Source: Smallanthus sonchifolius (lineage: Eukaryota > Streptophyta > Magnoliopsida > Asterales > Asteraceae). From it: 64,000 bases of DNA. This document shows, piece after piece, positions 45,500 to 57,660 of the stretch (its first letter is position 1; the number at the start of each line of letters is the position of its first letter). The notes beneath the pieces are model-generated. The model was not told the origin of the DNA. It saw only the letters and a list, made by a program, of their open reading frames with translations, and did not search any database. The translations under genes and the position numbers were made by a program. Where the stretch lies: contig CM042032.1 in assembly GCA_023525975.1 (NCBI GenBank), positions 15,816,001 through 15,880,000 on the forward strand. Reading direction: 5' to 3'.

Positions 45500-46500
45500 G
45501 CATTCCACTTCACTACCGCTTCAATCTTCGCAGGATCCACCATTATCCCTTCTGGGTTAATAACATGACCTAGAAACTATACCATCCGTAGCCAAAACGC
45601 ACATTTCGAGAATTTAGCGTAGAGCTTTTCTCTCCTCAACGTCTCTAACACTTCTCACAGATGTTCTCCATGCTCCTCCTCACTCTTAGAGTAGATTAAA
45701 ATATCATCGATTAACACAATTACCGATCTGTCTAGCATTGGCCGACACACACGATTCATTAAATCCATGAATGCTGTCGGAGCGTTCGTTAACCCAAAGG
45801 ACATAACCAAGAATTCATAATGTCCATAACGTGTCCGCAACGCAGTCTTAGGAATATCCTCCTCCTTAACCTTCAAGTGGTGGTACCCTGACCTCAGATC
45901 TATACGCGAAAACCCCTTCGCTCCTTACAGTTTATCAAACAAGTCATCAATACGTGGTAGAGGATACTTGTTCTTATGTCGATGCACATACACATGCTAC
46001 CATCCTTTTTCTTCCAAATAAGACCGATGCACCCCACGGTGAGATGCTTGGTCTTATGAATCCCTTATCCAACAAATCTTGAAGCTGCTCCATGACCTCC
46101 TTCATCTCTGTCGGTGCTAACCGATACGGCTCTTTAGCAATCGGTTGTGCTCCTGGCTGTAAATCAATCTGGAATTCAATTTCTCTCTCTGGTGGTACTC
46201 CCGTCAAGTCATCAGGGAAGGCATCAGGAAAGTCTTGCACCACCGGAACTTCTGACAATTCTACACTCTTTGCTTCAGTATTAGTGATATAGGCTAGGCA
46301 TGCCCCGCATCCCCGCCCTAAAAACCTTACTGCCTTCATCATCGAAATCACTCTCGGTAGAGTGCCCTCTCTATCTCCACACACCGTTACTACCGTACCT
46401 TCCAAGGATCTTAACTTTATCAACTTCTTCCTACATATTATATCCGCATCAAACGCGGCTAACCAGTATATACCCAGTACCACGTCAAAACCTCCCAAAG
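45500..46500 (-). pseudogene. Element F reverse transcriptase, N-terminal part
   Basis: On the minus strand: DVVLGIYWLAAFDADI (protease end), then VVQDFPDAFPDDLTGVPPER, EPYRLAPTEMKEVMEQL, KGFIRPSISPWG, then after frame changes [37 protein letters not shown] and the catalytic [10 protein letters not shown] at about 45700. It stops at element B and resumes at 19121. The RT catalytic Asp pair is kept. Confidence 0.9.
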
Positions 46501-46795
46501 CGATTATAAATAATCTAGCGGGAAACCTATGACCCTCTAGATCGATATAGCAACCGTCTAATGCTTCGATCTACCTGGTGGGCGATCCCACCGCAGTCTC
46601 AATACTGAATGGCTTCTCTATCATTCTAGCAGTTCTACATAAATTCTTACAGAAAGATGGGGCCACAAAACTCTTACTTGAGACTACGTCTGGGTCATTA
46701 TTCGCCTCAACTACAGTCATGGTGAAGGCTCTCGCCTTCGCCTTAGGCTTCTCATCCTCTTTCTTCACTGGAACCGTTTCCTTACTTGGTCCCAC
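46500..46795 (-). pseudogene. Element F protease, catalytic site deleted
   Basis: The minus-strand frame has DPDVVSSKSFVAPSFCKNL. In chromoviruses a GTFLVN stretch and the DSGAD catalytic loop lie between DVVS and SFV, so roughly 60 bases holding the active site have been removed in frame. Confidence 0.75.
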
Positions 46796-47920
46796 ACCCT
46801 GTCATGCCTTACAGTCCTTCGCCTTATGGCCAACGCCTCCACACTGATAACACTTAGGATCACGTGGGTAGTCTCTAGAGAAATGACCCACTTTTCCGCA
46901 ACTGTAGCACAGAACATAATCAACCTTGCACTCGCCTGAGTGCAACCCTCCTCACTTGCGACATGGATCTGGACCCTCGGTCCTTGCCTTCTTGCTAAAT
47001 GGAACCTTTTGGTCCCTATTAAATCTCGTGCTAGGCATGGTCCATTTCTTTTCTTCTGGCTTTTTCTCTTGCACCTAGGTACTCATGACATCATCATATA
47101 ATGTCCCACTTAATTCAACAGGTTTGTCGAACCTCTGCGGTTGCTGAGCCTTGACCAAATGCCCCACCTCATTAGGCAAACCCTCTACATACAGTTTCTT
47201 CCAACGCTCATCATTACCTGCTAAGTGTGGCACCAGACATGCCATCTCAATAAACTTTGAAGTGTACTCGCTGTGTGTTAGTTTACCCACCTTGAGAGTC
47301 AAAAACTCTCGTACAACCCTCTCTAGCTCCCCTGGAGCACAAAACTTCTTCCTTACTAACCCTTTCACGTAATCCCAGGTCATATCACCCAATTCTTGAG
47401 TAGTCTTCCTCTCCTTAATCGAGTTTCACCACTGTAGAGCCTCCCTAGCAAACGACTGTGAAACAAACTTCAGGATTTGGTTCGTCCTACACTCACTAAT
47501 TGAGATGGTAGACTCCATCTTAGTAAGCCAGTAGTACGTGGCCACCGCATCCTTACGCCCATCAAACTTAGTCGGATCACACTTCTTAAAGTGCCCATAA
47601 TCACAGTTACCGTCATTCCCAAATGGTTTCTTCTTCTCTTTCACTTCATCTAGAACTCTCTTCTCTAACTCTTCGAATGCCGCTTTCACAATGTCTGGCA
47701 AGTACTCGTGGATCATCTCCACCTCTTCTTTCTTCATCGCATCACAAACTGTTGGTTCAAACTGAAACTCTACATTGTGCTCAGAGTGCACTGAAGGTTC
47801 AGTATGCACAGATGGTTCAGTGTGAAATGGCCACTCCTCTCTATTACCATCCTCATTCTGAACATTCGTACGATGCTTCCTAGCATTAGCATTAGTAGCA
47901 ACTTGTCTTTTCGGTGCCAT
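46796..47920 (-). pseudogene. Element F gag
   Basis: The start is MAPKRQVATNANARKHR at 47920. A tandem THTEPSV repeat is near residue 35. The Retrotrans_gag region follows (FDGRKDAVATYYWLTKMES, QSFAREALQ stop, WDYVKGLVRKKFCAPGELE, YTSKFIEMACLVPHL). Two zinc knuckles near 46820-46910 read CYSCGKVGHFSRDY (last Cys lost) and CYQCGGVGHKAKDC. Stops interrupt at about 47426, 47077 and 46800. Confidence 0.9.
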
Positions 47921-48250
47921 CTACTTACTGAAATTATAACAAAAAAAGCAATATTCAGGTACAGTTTAAAACATTACAAGCATTGCAATTAGTTAATGAC
48001 GGTGGCCAATCGCCATTACACTCTTGCCTTGCCTTTCAGGTTTTAAAACTTCCCTGTACTGCGTCTTAGCATAACGCCCCTGTCTTAGCCTACTAACACA
48101 ACTCATTAACTTGGCACACTAAAACGACACACATACAAACTTATACCTGGCGCTTCTGGATTTTGGTTACACATGATGACATTCCCACTCATTGGTCCCA
48201 TTCTCAGTCTAAGTCAAGGCATCGAGGACGCCTAGATTATTTAAACCACC
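47921..48250 (-). other. Element F leader
   Basis: This is 330 bases between primer site and gag start. Nothing notable is seen in it. Confidence 0.6.
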
Positions 48251-48265
48251 GCTCTGATACCAACT
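48251..48265 (-). promoter_or_regulatory. Element F primer binding site
   Basis: The complement AAGTTGGTATCAGAGC is the initiator tRNA-Met site, adjoining the LTR at 48266. Confidence 0.9.
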
Positions 48266-50154
48266 TGTAAGGCCCCAAACCAGGGAACCCTACTTGTTAG
48301 CTCAAACTCAAGCTATGTAGTCATATGCATCAAACTAAACTCAATTCATTGTAGCAGAAATCAAATAGTCGACAAAGGTCAACGACCCAACCCAAATATA
48401 ATTCAAACCAAGTAATAATATCAAAATGTCTCAACGAAACAACTAATAAATAATGTCATCACAACGTCCATGGTAACCAAATGCCATTCAGAAGCCGCCA
48501 GCTCACACCTTCTCTTTACCTAAATTACATGCTTAAAAGTCAGCTACGCTAGGTGAGTTCTATATTAGTTCATTAGGGAATATAAAATCCCAAAACCGTT
48601 ACAAAATGGTTTTCATCTCAAAAGTTTACTCATAATAGTTTCTCAAGAATCCAGTTAATTATATTTATCGACATACAAGTATACAGTGTGGTTTGGTCCG
48701 AAGATACAAGCAAACACACTCTCCCGCCCGACTGCCGTCAGACACAATAACCCGTTGACTAACCTCAACACAATATCAAGCTTACGCTCGATCTCCCACC
48801 AGACTCAATATCCCGTTGACTATCATCAATCCAACATCAAGCTTATGCTTGATCTCCCGACACGACGTTTAAGTTCGTGACACAGAACTCATACACACAT
48901 GCAAGCATAACGATTATTTAAAAATATATATTTCGTCACCAAAAAGCATTGTCTATGCATGCAATTTACTAAAAACACGTTTCAGATGTATTCATGCCCA
49001 AAACAATAAAACTTTTAAAAGTGGGCGATAAAAACTCACCTTTGCTCGACACACTTCGATTCTTAGAACTCACTAACTCCTCGTGCTCGCCTTTTGACCT
49101 TGCACCTAGAATACAAACAATACACGAGTCAATATATGACTAGACATTAAATCTCCACCTACACGACTAACCCTACGTCGCGCACAACCATATGCACGTG
49201 CATGGCACCATGCATAGTGTTCATGCGCTACATGAACCCACGTCCATGTTCCCGATGTCCAACTCTGTATTCAGCTCCACATCGGGTCCCCGATCTCGCC
49301 AAACATCACCTTCGTTTGTCACTACACACCATAGCGCCCCTCCGTGCGTCACCCGCCTTTGGCCGGCCCCGCATAAGCATTTTTTCGGTCCCCGCGTCTG
49401 CCACCATGACTTCCCGGAACCACCTCAGCCCGTCACCGTCACGCCGAACCACCACAGCCCCGTCACAGCCGTCTTTGGTCCTCTCCGCCTCGTGTTCACC
49501 ATCCCAGCCCTAGCCGGTTCCTTCCTCGCCTTCGCACGCACATCGGCCATCCACAAAGGGTTCGACTAAATACCGCAACAATCCCACAAACAATAAATAG
49601 CAATTATACGGATAGAACGTAGCGATTATACCTTTCAATCGGATGAATCGTGCTAGCCGAATCACCGATCGTCCTCATCCTCAACAAGCACTTGAGCTTT
49701 AACGAAACCCTAACGCCACAACAACGTAAATAACCATCCGATAATCTCATATATGAAACGAGAGAGTAAGGAATGCGAGTTTTTACCTCGAATCACCTTG
49801 AACCAGAAACCCTCGTCGCCCCCTTCGTCTCTCTTGATCTCGGCAGCCGCAAAACACCCCAATGGGGTTTCCTCTCCTTACGTAACACCCTAATGGGTGT
49901 GTACCTTGGACCGGGCTTGGCCCCTCACGCGCCACCGACCTCTCGGCCTGACACATCTCGCGTTTTAATAAATGTCCCGCCACTTACACGTTAATTACTT
50001 GCCAACCCTTCTACATATATTTGCATAAAAAGAAACCCGATACTACACCTTTGTAAGGTCTTGTTACTATCTCGTAGAAATCCGTCCATTATGTTACAAC
50101 ATATACACATATATACATTAATCCCATTAGTTCTAAAAAAACCGGGATGTTACA
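48266..50154 (-). repeat. Element F, right (5') LTR, complete
   Basis: 1889 bases, TGTAAGGCCCC to GGGATGTTACA on the plus strand. The part at 49270-49560 is GC-rich and is missing from the left copy. Open frames 49192-49569 and 49202-49513 in this GC-rich part have no recognisable content. Blocks shared with the left copy show many substitutions, so F is an old insertion. Confidence 0.92.
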
Positions 50155-50650
50155 AAACCGTACCTGAATCGTGGAGAAGGATAAGACAACTACTAGAAAT
50201 AAGAGGAAAATCATGTGGGGAGGGTTTTGAGGTCAAATGAATAACTTCTGAGGTTTCTGGTTCAAAACTTTATTTATATGGATCCTCAAAAAGTGGGGCA
50301 CTACCTCGCCACAGAGGGAGGCATGATCGTGCCTTTTCCTGGCACGACCGTGTCTCCTGCCCATCAGATACAGAAACCTGACTTTTTATGCAGACACCTC
50401 CAAACCCGACTGCGATTCTTCCAAACCAATATTTCTAAAAATTCAGAAGACATCCCTAAGACATTCCAATAAATATCCTCAATCCGCTTAATCTAAAACT
50501 CATTCCGAAAACCTAAACTCAAAAATAAGCATAAAATCCAAGAAAAACAAGAAAAATAAAATGAAAGATAAAAATTACGAAATGTTACCAAAAATGATAC
50601 CGAAACATGCTAAGTTTATTAACGAGTTATTAGCTAGACTCAAGTCCCTG
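50155..50650 (-). mobile_element. 3' spacer of an Athila/Tat-type element
   Basis: Continues the minus-strand remnant downstream of its integrase stop. It contains two copies of the GGCACGGTCGTGCC inverted repeat, at 50320-50333 (GGCATGATCGTGCC) and 50341-50354 (GGCACGACCGTGTC), the motif of element H. No env-like frame is recognised. It is cut by F at 50154. Confidence 0.55.
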
Positions 50651-51060
50651 AATTCATTCGTCCATGGGGTGGAGGTCCACTACCTCCAATGCGGAATCAA
50701 ACGGTCCGTCAATGTATGGTTTGAGACAATGACCGTTGACTTTGAAGACTCACCCGTCCTCATGCTCAATCTCGACGGTTCCATAGGGAAACACCTCCCT
50801 AATCATGTATGGACCCGTCAATCGGGATTTCAACTTCCCGGGAAACAACCGTAACCTAGAGTTGTAAAGCAACGAATTCCTTCTTGTCCTTCAAGCGTCG
50901 GTCATGTAAACTCTTGGTGGGCTCCATGTAAATCGTGGAATTTGCATAGGCTCGATTCCTCAACTCATCAAGCTCATGAATCTGAGTAAACCGGTTTTCA
51001 CCCGCGTTCATCAAGTCAAGATTCACCGCCTCCAATGCCCAATAAGCCTTGTGCTCTAAC
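50650..51060 (-). pseudogene. Athila/Tat-type integrase C-terminal remnant
   Basis: The minus strand reads KAYWALEAVNLDLMNAG, ELDELRNRAYANSTIYM, a frame change, then NSRLRLFPGKLKSRLTGPY, VFPYGTVEIEHEDG, VFKVNGHCLKPYIDG and a stop near 50650. The LFPGKL and YGTVEI words are typical of the non-chromodomain Athila/Tat branch. The N-terminal part is missing because other DNA starts at 51061. Confidence 0.8.
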
Positions 51061-51405
51061 TGGATGTTAAATTAATAATTAGAATAATAATAGAAAACGC
51101 GTCTAATTTGTAATTTGTTGGTAGGCCCAGCTGACTTTGAAGGCTTAAATATACTGAGAGTGTTAATTAAGAAAATTAAATAAATAAATTATGATATCTT
51201 GTGGGTTCTCATCTTGAGAGAAATGGTAAAGCTGAAACTGTCAATATAGGATTATGGACACCACGTTAGATTTAAGAACTTATATGTTTTAAAATGTTTT
51301 CCCTAAATTCCATAATTCCATCCATATAAGCCAAAATTGAGAAATTAAGTTTCACCCACATGTCACACGCCGAGTTGCAGCTTGGTTGAAACACCACTGG
51401 GTCAG
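51061..51405. repeat. 345-bp direct repeat, copy 1
   Basis: Shares with 52437-52780 long words such as GAAAACGCGTCTAATTT, AAATGGTAAAGCTGAAACTG and ACCACGTTAGATTTAAGAAC, with a few small gaps and substitutions. Confidence 0.9.
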
Positions 51406-51590
51406 ATTCTTAAAAGCTTAATTAAATTGTAAAGTTAAGTTTCGCATACGTGTCACTTTTCGGGTTACAGCCTGATTGAAACACCACTAGGTTAGATTCT
51501 TGGGTGCTTCATTGTTAGAATTGCAGCGTATGTGCCACACGCCGAGTTACAGCTTAGTTGAAGCACCACTAGGTAAGGTTAAATAAACTT
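51357..51590. repeat. Diverged tandem repeat, three units of about 85-90 bp
   Basis: Units contain TGTCACACGCCGAGTTGCAG, then TTGAAACACCACTGGGT, starting near 51360, 51450 and 51530. A fourth unit lies at 52736-52780 in the second direct-repeat copy. Confidence 0.8.
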
Positions 51591-52436
51591 GTTATCAATG
51601 CTCATAACATTCATCCATTGTCCATCTAGAGAAATTCTTAAAACATATAAGTTCTTGTTTATCGTGGTGGGAAAATCTATATGGTTTAACCCGAGCCTTG
51701 ACACACCTTGAGATGGGATTAGGCTGAGCTGTGTTTTTTTTAGTGTGAGACCCAAAGATAGAATGATAGTAATGTAATGTAATGAGACAACACAATCGGG
51801 GGCTTGATTAGTTGGTGATTGGGTTTAATCGGATAGAAATACCAATGATTGCAGTTAACGTGTGAGTATATTACAATCAGTAAATAATAAGGAAATTAAA
51901 AACCAGTTTTCCACTTGTGATTCCATTCCAGATTTTTTTGAGGATGAAAAAAGTTAGTGTGGGGATGCTTGATGTGTTGTATGACACATCAGTTTTTCCC
52001 ATTGTTTCTAGCTAGTTTTAGAAGTTTATTTAGTCGTTTTTGTTAGTTCTTAGCTTTTATTTAGTTGTGATGTGTTTACAAAGGTTCGTGTGTAGAAAGA
52101 TCGCAAATCGAGGCTAAATCTTGAAGAGAACACGCACACAGGAAAAGGAATGAAAAAGAAAACAAATTCCGGAAAACTAGTTCTTGGAGTGTCGCGAAGA
52201 GAACGCGCACACGCGTCTAATTTTTTTATTTCTTTTTATTTTTTGTCGTTTCTCAGTTCACATTGGGGACAATGTGAGTTTCAAGTGTGGGAATGGGAGA
52301 CTGACGTCTATTTTTAGGTACTTATTTAGTTTACTTTTGTTGGTATTTAGTTTAAAAAAATTAAGAAAAAAAACTTCAAAAATATCCTTGGAATTAAATG
52401 CAACTAAATGGAAAATAATAGGTATAATTGGGAACT

Positions 52437-52780
52437 GGTTGTTAAATTAATAATAACAATAATGATAGAAAACGCGTCTAATTTATAATGTGTTGGTAGG
52501 TCGACCTGACTTTGAAGGCGTAAAATATCCTGAGAGTGTTAATTTAGAAAAGTAAATAAATAAATTATGATATTTTGTGGGTTCTCAGCTTGGGAGAAAT
52601 GGTAAAGCTGAAACTGTCAATATAGGATTATGGATACCACGTTAGATTTAAGAACTTATATGTTTTAAAAATTTTCCCTAAATTCCATAATTCCATCCAT
52701 ATGAGTTAAAATTGAGAAATTAAGTTTAACCGACGTGTCACACGCCTAGTTGCAGCTTGGTTGAAACACCACTGGGTCGG
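52437..52780. repeat. 345-bp direct repeat, copy 2
   Basis: Second copy of the segment at 51061. It ends at the element E LTR start, so the rest of this copy should lie beyond the window. Confidence 0.9.
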
Positions 52781-52934
52781 TGTTGATGCACTTTCCTGTG
52801 ACAACACTCTGGATAGAGTCTTAGTTTGTATTTCTAATGTCTGTAATTTGTCTTTGTATGTAGGAGTCGTTATATAATTGTTTATCGAGTTGTATTTACT
52901 TTTACATAATGTATGTTGCATTTCTTCTAAGTGT

Positions 52935-53055
52935 TTTGCGCATTTACATGTGCGTAGGAGAAAGCTCCTGCGTACTTAGCAAGTACGCAGGAAGACCCAT
53001 GCGTACTTGCTAAGTACGCAAGAGCATTTGGTCCTGCGTACTTGCTAAGTGCGCA
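52935..53055. repeat. GCGTACTTAGCAAGTACGC inverted-repeat array, E LTR
   Basis: Four copies: GCGCATTTACATGTGCG, GCGTACTTAGCAAGTACGC, GCGTACTTGCTAAGTACGC and GCGTACTTGCTAAGTGCGC. Centres alternate between AGC and GCT, so copies appear in both orientations. The array ends 14 bases before the TATA box. Confidence 0.92.
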
Positions 53056-53068
53056 GGCATCAGGTCTG

Positions 53069-53076
53069 TATAAATA
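53069..53076 (+). promoter_or_regulatory. TATA box, E LTR
   Basis: TATAAATA, kept in the solo LTR at 35682, directly downstream of the motif array. Confidence 0.7.
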
Positions 53077-53323
53077 GGTTTGGTTCACAGAGGATAAGTA
53101 CGCAGAACTCATATCTTAGACGAACTCAGTTTGTTAAGTACGCAATTTGTATTTTCTCTGTAACCGTCGAGTGTTTATAATAGAAAGAGCTTTTATTGTG
53201 ACTCTCGTGTTGGTTTACTTCGTTTTAGTTAGACTCTCCGCCTAGTCACGGGTATTCCGCACCCGGTCCGACTAGTAGACCACTTGCATGCAACGATCCG
53301 ACACACCCGAAGGGACCTACAAG

Positions 53324-53336
53324 TGGTATCAGAGCC
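53324..53336 (+). promoter_or_regulatory. Element E primer binding site
   Basis: TGGTATCAGAGCC, two bases after the LTR. Confidence 0.93.
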
Positions 53337-53642
53337 TTGCTCTTGAATTCGAGTGTTGTAAGTGAGTTTGGAGACGTTTTTACTGAGTTTTACAAGCAAA
53401 AAGAGGTATTTTTGTTGATTTTTGTGATAAAAAGGGGTAGCTCTTGAGCACTTTTTTAGAAGCAAAAATCTCTCAAAAACCATTTTTTTGTTGTGTATTT
53501 GAGTTATTTGAGCATCAAAGGTTGGTTAGAAGCAAGTTTCTGACCCTTTGGCTCATTTGCATTAATCATCAGACCAATTTTTACCATCTCCGGCGATTTT
53601 CAGGTCACCGGAAAAGGTTGGTGAGAGTTGCTGAAAAGGTAT

Positions 53643-53870
53643 CCTGCGTACTTACCATTTTTGGCAAAAAGTACAGTCTTCTGCGTACTTACTAAATACG
53701 CAAGAGTTATCTCCTGCGTACTTACAAGTGCGCAAGACTGAACTTGTGCGAACTTAAGTTATATCCTGCGTACTTAATCATTTCCTCCTGCGTACTTACA
53801 AGTACGCAAGAGTAAGTCTTAAATACGCAAGACTATTTCTCAAGTGCGCAAGGCCAATCACAAGTGCGCA
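53643..53870 (+). repeat. Inverted-repeat cluster in E leader
   Basis: Full copies (GCGTACTTACTAAATACGC, GCGTACTTACAAGTGCGC, GCGTACTTACAAGTACGC) and half copies (TGCGTACTTA, AAGTGCGCAA) are spread over 230 bases, ending about 40 bases before the gag ATG. Confidence 0.9.
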
Positions 53871-53910
53871 ACTGTGTCTGATTTTTCTGAGTTTTGACTA
53901 AGTGTTCACT

Positions 53911-56900
53911 ATGTCGAACCTTCAGAATCTTGGAAACATGTTAAACTATGATAATGAGATCGGTACACCTCAGAAACCACCTAAGTTGCTAAACGTAAAC
54001 GATTATTCTAATTAGAAGGCACGTTTTGAGCACTACATTTCATATACCGACTCATCATTATGGATACCAATCCTTGAGGGATATAAGCATCCCACACACA
54101 TCTATCTTGATGATGAATTGCCCAAGCCTATCTCTAAGCTTTCTGACGAAGAAAAGAAAGCTTATGATCGAGAAAAGAAGGCACTTGGTTCGATCACTAT
54201 GGCATTAACTCGGGAATTGTTCCACAGTTTCCGAGGGTATGACAATTCTAAGGATCTCTGGAAAGCCTTACATAAGAGATTCGAAGGAAATAGTGACATC
54301 AAGAAGAGTAAGCGGGATCTTCTCAGTAAGCAGTATGAGTGCTTCAGATTTTTTGAGAACGAATCTTTAGATGACCTCATCTCTAGGTTCTATCATTTAC
54401 AGACTGAGTTGAATGCTTTTGACCTCAAGTATCCAGATGAAGAGATGGTGGAAAAGTTTTTGGATGCCTTACCACCCAAATTTGAGATGTACACAACCCT
54501 GATGAGGGAAAATCCTAAATTCTATGAGTTGACAGTTGAGGAAGCAATAGGAAAGATTCAAGCTCATGAAATGAACTTGAAAAGAAAGGAGAGCTCTGGA
54601 AGACCCCAGATACAAGACCCTTCTATGTATCATGGGACGACTTCTACATCCAAGTCATCTAGCTCTGGAATTGCCCTCTTCACTGGAAATCCTATTGAAG
54701 AAGACCACTCAACTGGATGTGGTGGTCATGCTTGCTATGCTTCAGGATCAGGGTTGGGGTCTCATCATCAAAATACCTCAAGAAATCGTCCTGCTACGTC
54801 TTCAGCTAACAACTCAGCTATAGCCAGAATAGCTGAAGATCATGTAGCTTTATTCTCATCTTGTAGGCTTGCATATGAAAATTTCATAGGTGGCAAGCTT
54901 ACTGATCCAGAGACGATTGAAGAAGATTTTAATCAAGTGGATCCTGATGACATGGAGGACATGGATATTCAATGGAATATGGCCATGCTTTTGAGGAGAG
55001 CCAAGCGTTTCCTGAACAGAACAGGAAGAAAGTTTATTGGCGGGCATCCTAATGCCAAGGTCGGGTTCGACAAATCTAAGGCCAAATGCTACAAGTGTCT
55101 GAACTATGGACACTTTGCTCGTGAGTGTTAGAAAGACAGAGCACCTGCCTCTGGTTTTACCAGACCCAGCCAAGGAAACAGCCATGGCCAAAACAATCCA
55201 AACCACCACAATCAAAGCCAAAGTGGAACGTCCAATGCACTGGTAGCCCAACAGGACGACAGCTTTGATTGGTGCGTTCATCTTGAGGATGCCATCATCG
55301 CACAAACACAGGTTGGTCTCATGGCTGAGATCATGGAAATGATGGAAGCAGAAAGAAGGGAAGCTTCTATTGCTGACCCAAAAGAGTCTACTACTGCTGC
55401 TACAGAGGAAGAGGAGGAAGCTGAAGGAAAGGAAGCTTCGGTAGCTGAAAAAGAGGAGTCGAATGCTGTTGCTCTCATGGCCATTGGAGAAGAAACAAGT
55501 TCATCTCATGAGGTAGACTCTAATCCCTTTTCTGTTGTTTCATGTTCTAAGTGTCTAGAGCTAAAACTTGAAAACTCTAAGCTCCAAGACAAAATCGAAC
55601 CCCTAAGTATGGCAGCTCTAAACTATAAAGAAAACAAAAAACGTTTTAAAGAATCTATTGACACATTGACAAAAGTATTCTTTAAAAATGAGCGATCAAT
55701 AGCTTCACTTGGATATTGCTTATAAGGGGTTAGAAAAACAGAACAATGAAATCAACAAGCAACAAAATGAGATCTTGCAGTTAAAATGCACTAATGAGAA
55801 GTTGAAGAACTCTCGCTTTGTGGTGGAACACTACGAATCTGTAGTGAGGAAAATGAATGGTCTAGGTCTTGGTACCAATGCCATTCCTCCACTAGTGAGC
55901 GGGAAGTTTGTCAATAGCTTAATAGACATTGATCTCACTTGTCTAGATGAGTCCTCTGATAAGGATGATTCCCCTAAGAAGGATGAATCCTCAAGTAAGG
56001 CTAACTCCACATCTAGTGAGGAGTTTGTTACTGCTTCTGAAGATGGGTCGGTTAACTCTTGCCCTGAAGGAGTAGTATCTGAGGAGTTGTTGACTGAACA
56101 GAAAGTCAAGAAAAACATTATCACTAATGGTGATAATTGCATTTTAACTGAACCTGATGTCATTGAATCAAATGATAAACTTAAGGTAATGCTTTATGGG
56201 GGGTATAAAAACCTTAACCAAGTAAAGAAAGAGGCTTTTTCAGCTCACTTTGGTCATGGTTACAAAGAAAATTTGGAAAAATACTATACTCCCAAAAATC
56301 AAATTGCTATGGTTCAGACTGCTGTTCAGAAACCAACTCCTCCTACTCATAATGGAGAGTTTTCTAAGGCCAGATCCAATGAGCCTTACAAGAGAACTTA
56401 TGTAGACAAGAGGAACTGTTTTCACTGTGGCTTGGTTGGTCACATTTTTGTGAACTGTCCTTCTAAGAACCAAGGGAAACGGCCTGTTGTTTCACAACCA
56501 GCTGTTATTCCCAGGTCGCCACCAGTGAAACCATCTCCCAAACATCCAAAGCAGAATGTGGTGAAACCACCAGTCCAACCAATGGCAAAGCCAAAGATCA
56601 AATGTGAGGCCAAACCATCTGTGGCAAAAAAGGTAAAGCAACCTGATGTACCTCGTGTATCTACATCTGGTAATACACGTACTGGTGAGAAATCTGTGGC
56701 TAGACTATCTAAGCCACAGAGAATAAGAAGGAATAAGAGGTTGAGAAAGATGGAACAGCTGACTAAAGCTCAATCAGGTGAAGCTTCCACAAGTTCACCG
56801 GCTGTGGTTGAGCCAAAGTCTCCTGTTCTGGTTAAGAATCAAAAGAGATCCTGGAACAAGAAAGTAAAAGGTTCTCAATCTCCTGTTCCCAAATCCTCCA

Positions 56901-57013
56901 AAGATTCACCAATTTTGAACAGTCATTATGACTGTGAGTTGAAAGAAGTAGTTTATTTTGAGAAAGACGGACGACCCAAGACCACAATGGCTTGGGTCTC
57001 CAAATCTAACTAA
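53911..57013 (+). pseudogene. Element E gag
   Basis: ATG at 53911 (MSNLQNLGNMLNYDNE), preceded by TTTTGACTAAGTGTTC as in element B. One register runs to 55725 with TAG at 54013 and 55129, both where Trp is expected, then a frameshift near 55715 into 55709-57013. Helical gag domain: EKKALGSITMALTRELFHSF, LWKALHKRFEGN, KQYECFRFFENESLDDLISRF. First knuckle CYKCLNYGHFAREC (about 55086-55128), acidic and coiled-coil regions (LEKQNNEINKQQNEILQLK), second knuckle CFHCGLVGHIFVNC (about 56418-56460), then a basic Pro/Lys-rich tail. Length near 1030 codons fits Sirevirus gag. Confidence 0.93.
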
Positions 57014-57660
57014 TTCTTTTTTGTTACTCGTGCAGGGACATCCGAAGGGTACTATCTCTAACCGCTGGTATGTAGATAGTGGATGTTCAAGGCACATGAC
57101 AGGAAACATGGCCCAGCTTCAAGACGTTAAACCATTCAGAGGCGGCTATGTGGCCTTTGCCGGAGAAAAAGGCGGCAGCATCACGTGTCAAGGCGTGGTT
57201 TCAAACGGTTGTGTCAGCTTTGACAATGTCAACTTCTGCGAGCAGCTGAAGCATAACCTGTTGAGTGTCTCCCAAATGTGTGATAAGGAGTACTCGGTGA
57301 TGTTTGACAAGTCAGAATGCCTGATTCTCAAACCTAGTTTTGAGGTTCCCGAAGACTGGATTCTGATGAGAGCACCAAGAACGAATGACACATATCAGAT
57401 CGATATGAGCGTTGCAACAACCACCTCATCAGTTGCTACTTGTTTGCTTACAAAAGCGACAGAGCTTGACTCTATCTTGTGGCATAGGAAACTCGGACAT
57501 ATTTCGTATCGTAAAATGAATCATCTTGTCTAAAACGGTTTGGTAACCGGGGTTCCTAAGCTGAGGTTTACCGTTGCAAATGACTGTATGCCTTGTAAAA
57601 AGGATAAACAGCAACGGAAGTCTCACAAGCCCAACCTCCAAAACTCTATTGATACCCCCT
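57014..57660 (+). pseudogene. Element E protease and integrase zinc domain
   Basis: A frame change near 57010 leads to WYVDSGCSRHMTG with an intact DSG triad (57066). The body continues through ISVSQMCDKEYSVMFDKSE-type sequence to LWHRKLGHISYRKMNHL. A TAA at 57531 and a one-base change near 57655 follow. The HHCC motif is completed by CMPCKKDKQQRKSH. Confidence 0.93.

Larger units (their letters stand above)
51061..52780. other. Repeat-rich block, probably Athila/Tat LTR-region debris
   Basis: It has two direct copies of a roughly 345-base segment (51061-51405 and 52437-52780), a diverged tandem repeat at 51357-51590, and two purine-rich signals of the kind found before Athila/Tat LTRs: GTTAGTGTGGGGATGC at 51951 and CATTGGGGACAATGTG with AAGTGTGGGAATGGGA at 52260-52300. 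The right copy is cut by element E. No protein is recognised. Confidence 0.55.
52781..53321 (+). repeat. Element E, 5' LTR (541 bp)
   Basis: TGTTGATGCACTTTCC to GGGACCTACA. The inverted-repeat array is at 52935-53055, TATAAATA at 53069, a single extra half motif GTTAAGTACGCAA near 53133, and the TTTTCTCTGTAACC region after it. Confidence 0.95.

Noticed and set aside
49192..49569. 125- and 103-codon frames in the GC-rich part of the F LTR
   Set aside because: Overlapping frames caused by low stop frequency in GC-rich LTR sequence, absent from the other LTR copy, with no recognisable domain.
52935..53055. A CRISPR-like array of regularly spaced palindromic repeats
   Set aside because: Copies vary in sequence and spacing, no cas genes are present, and the array lies in a plant LTR upstream of a TATA box.
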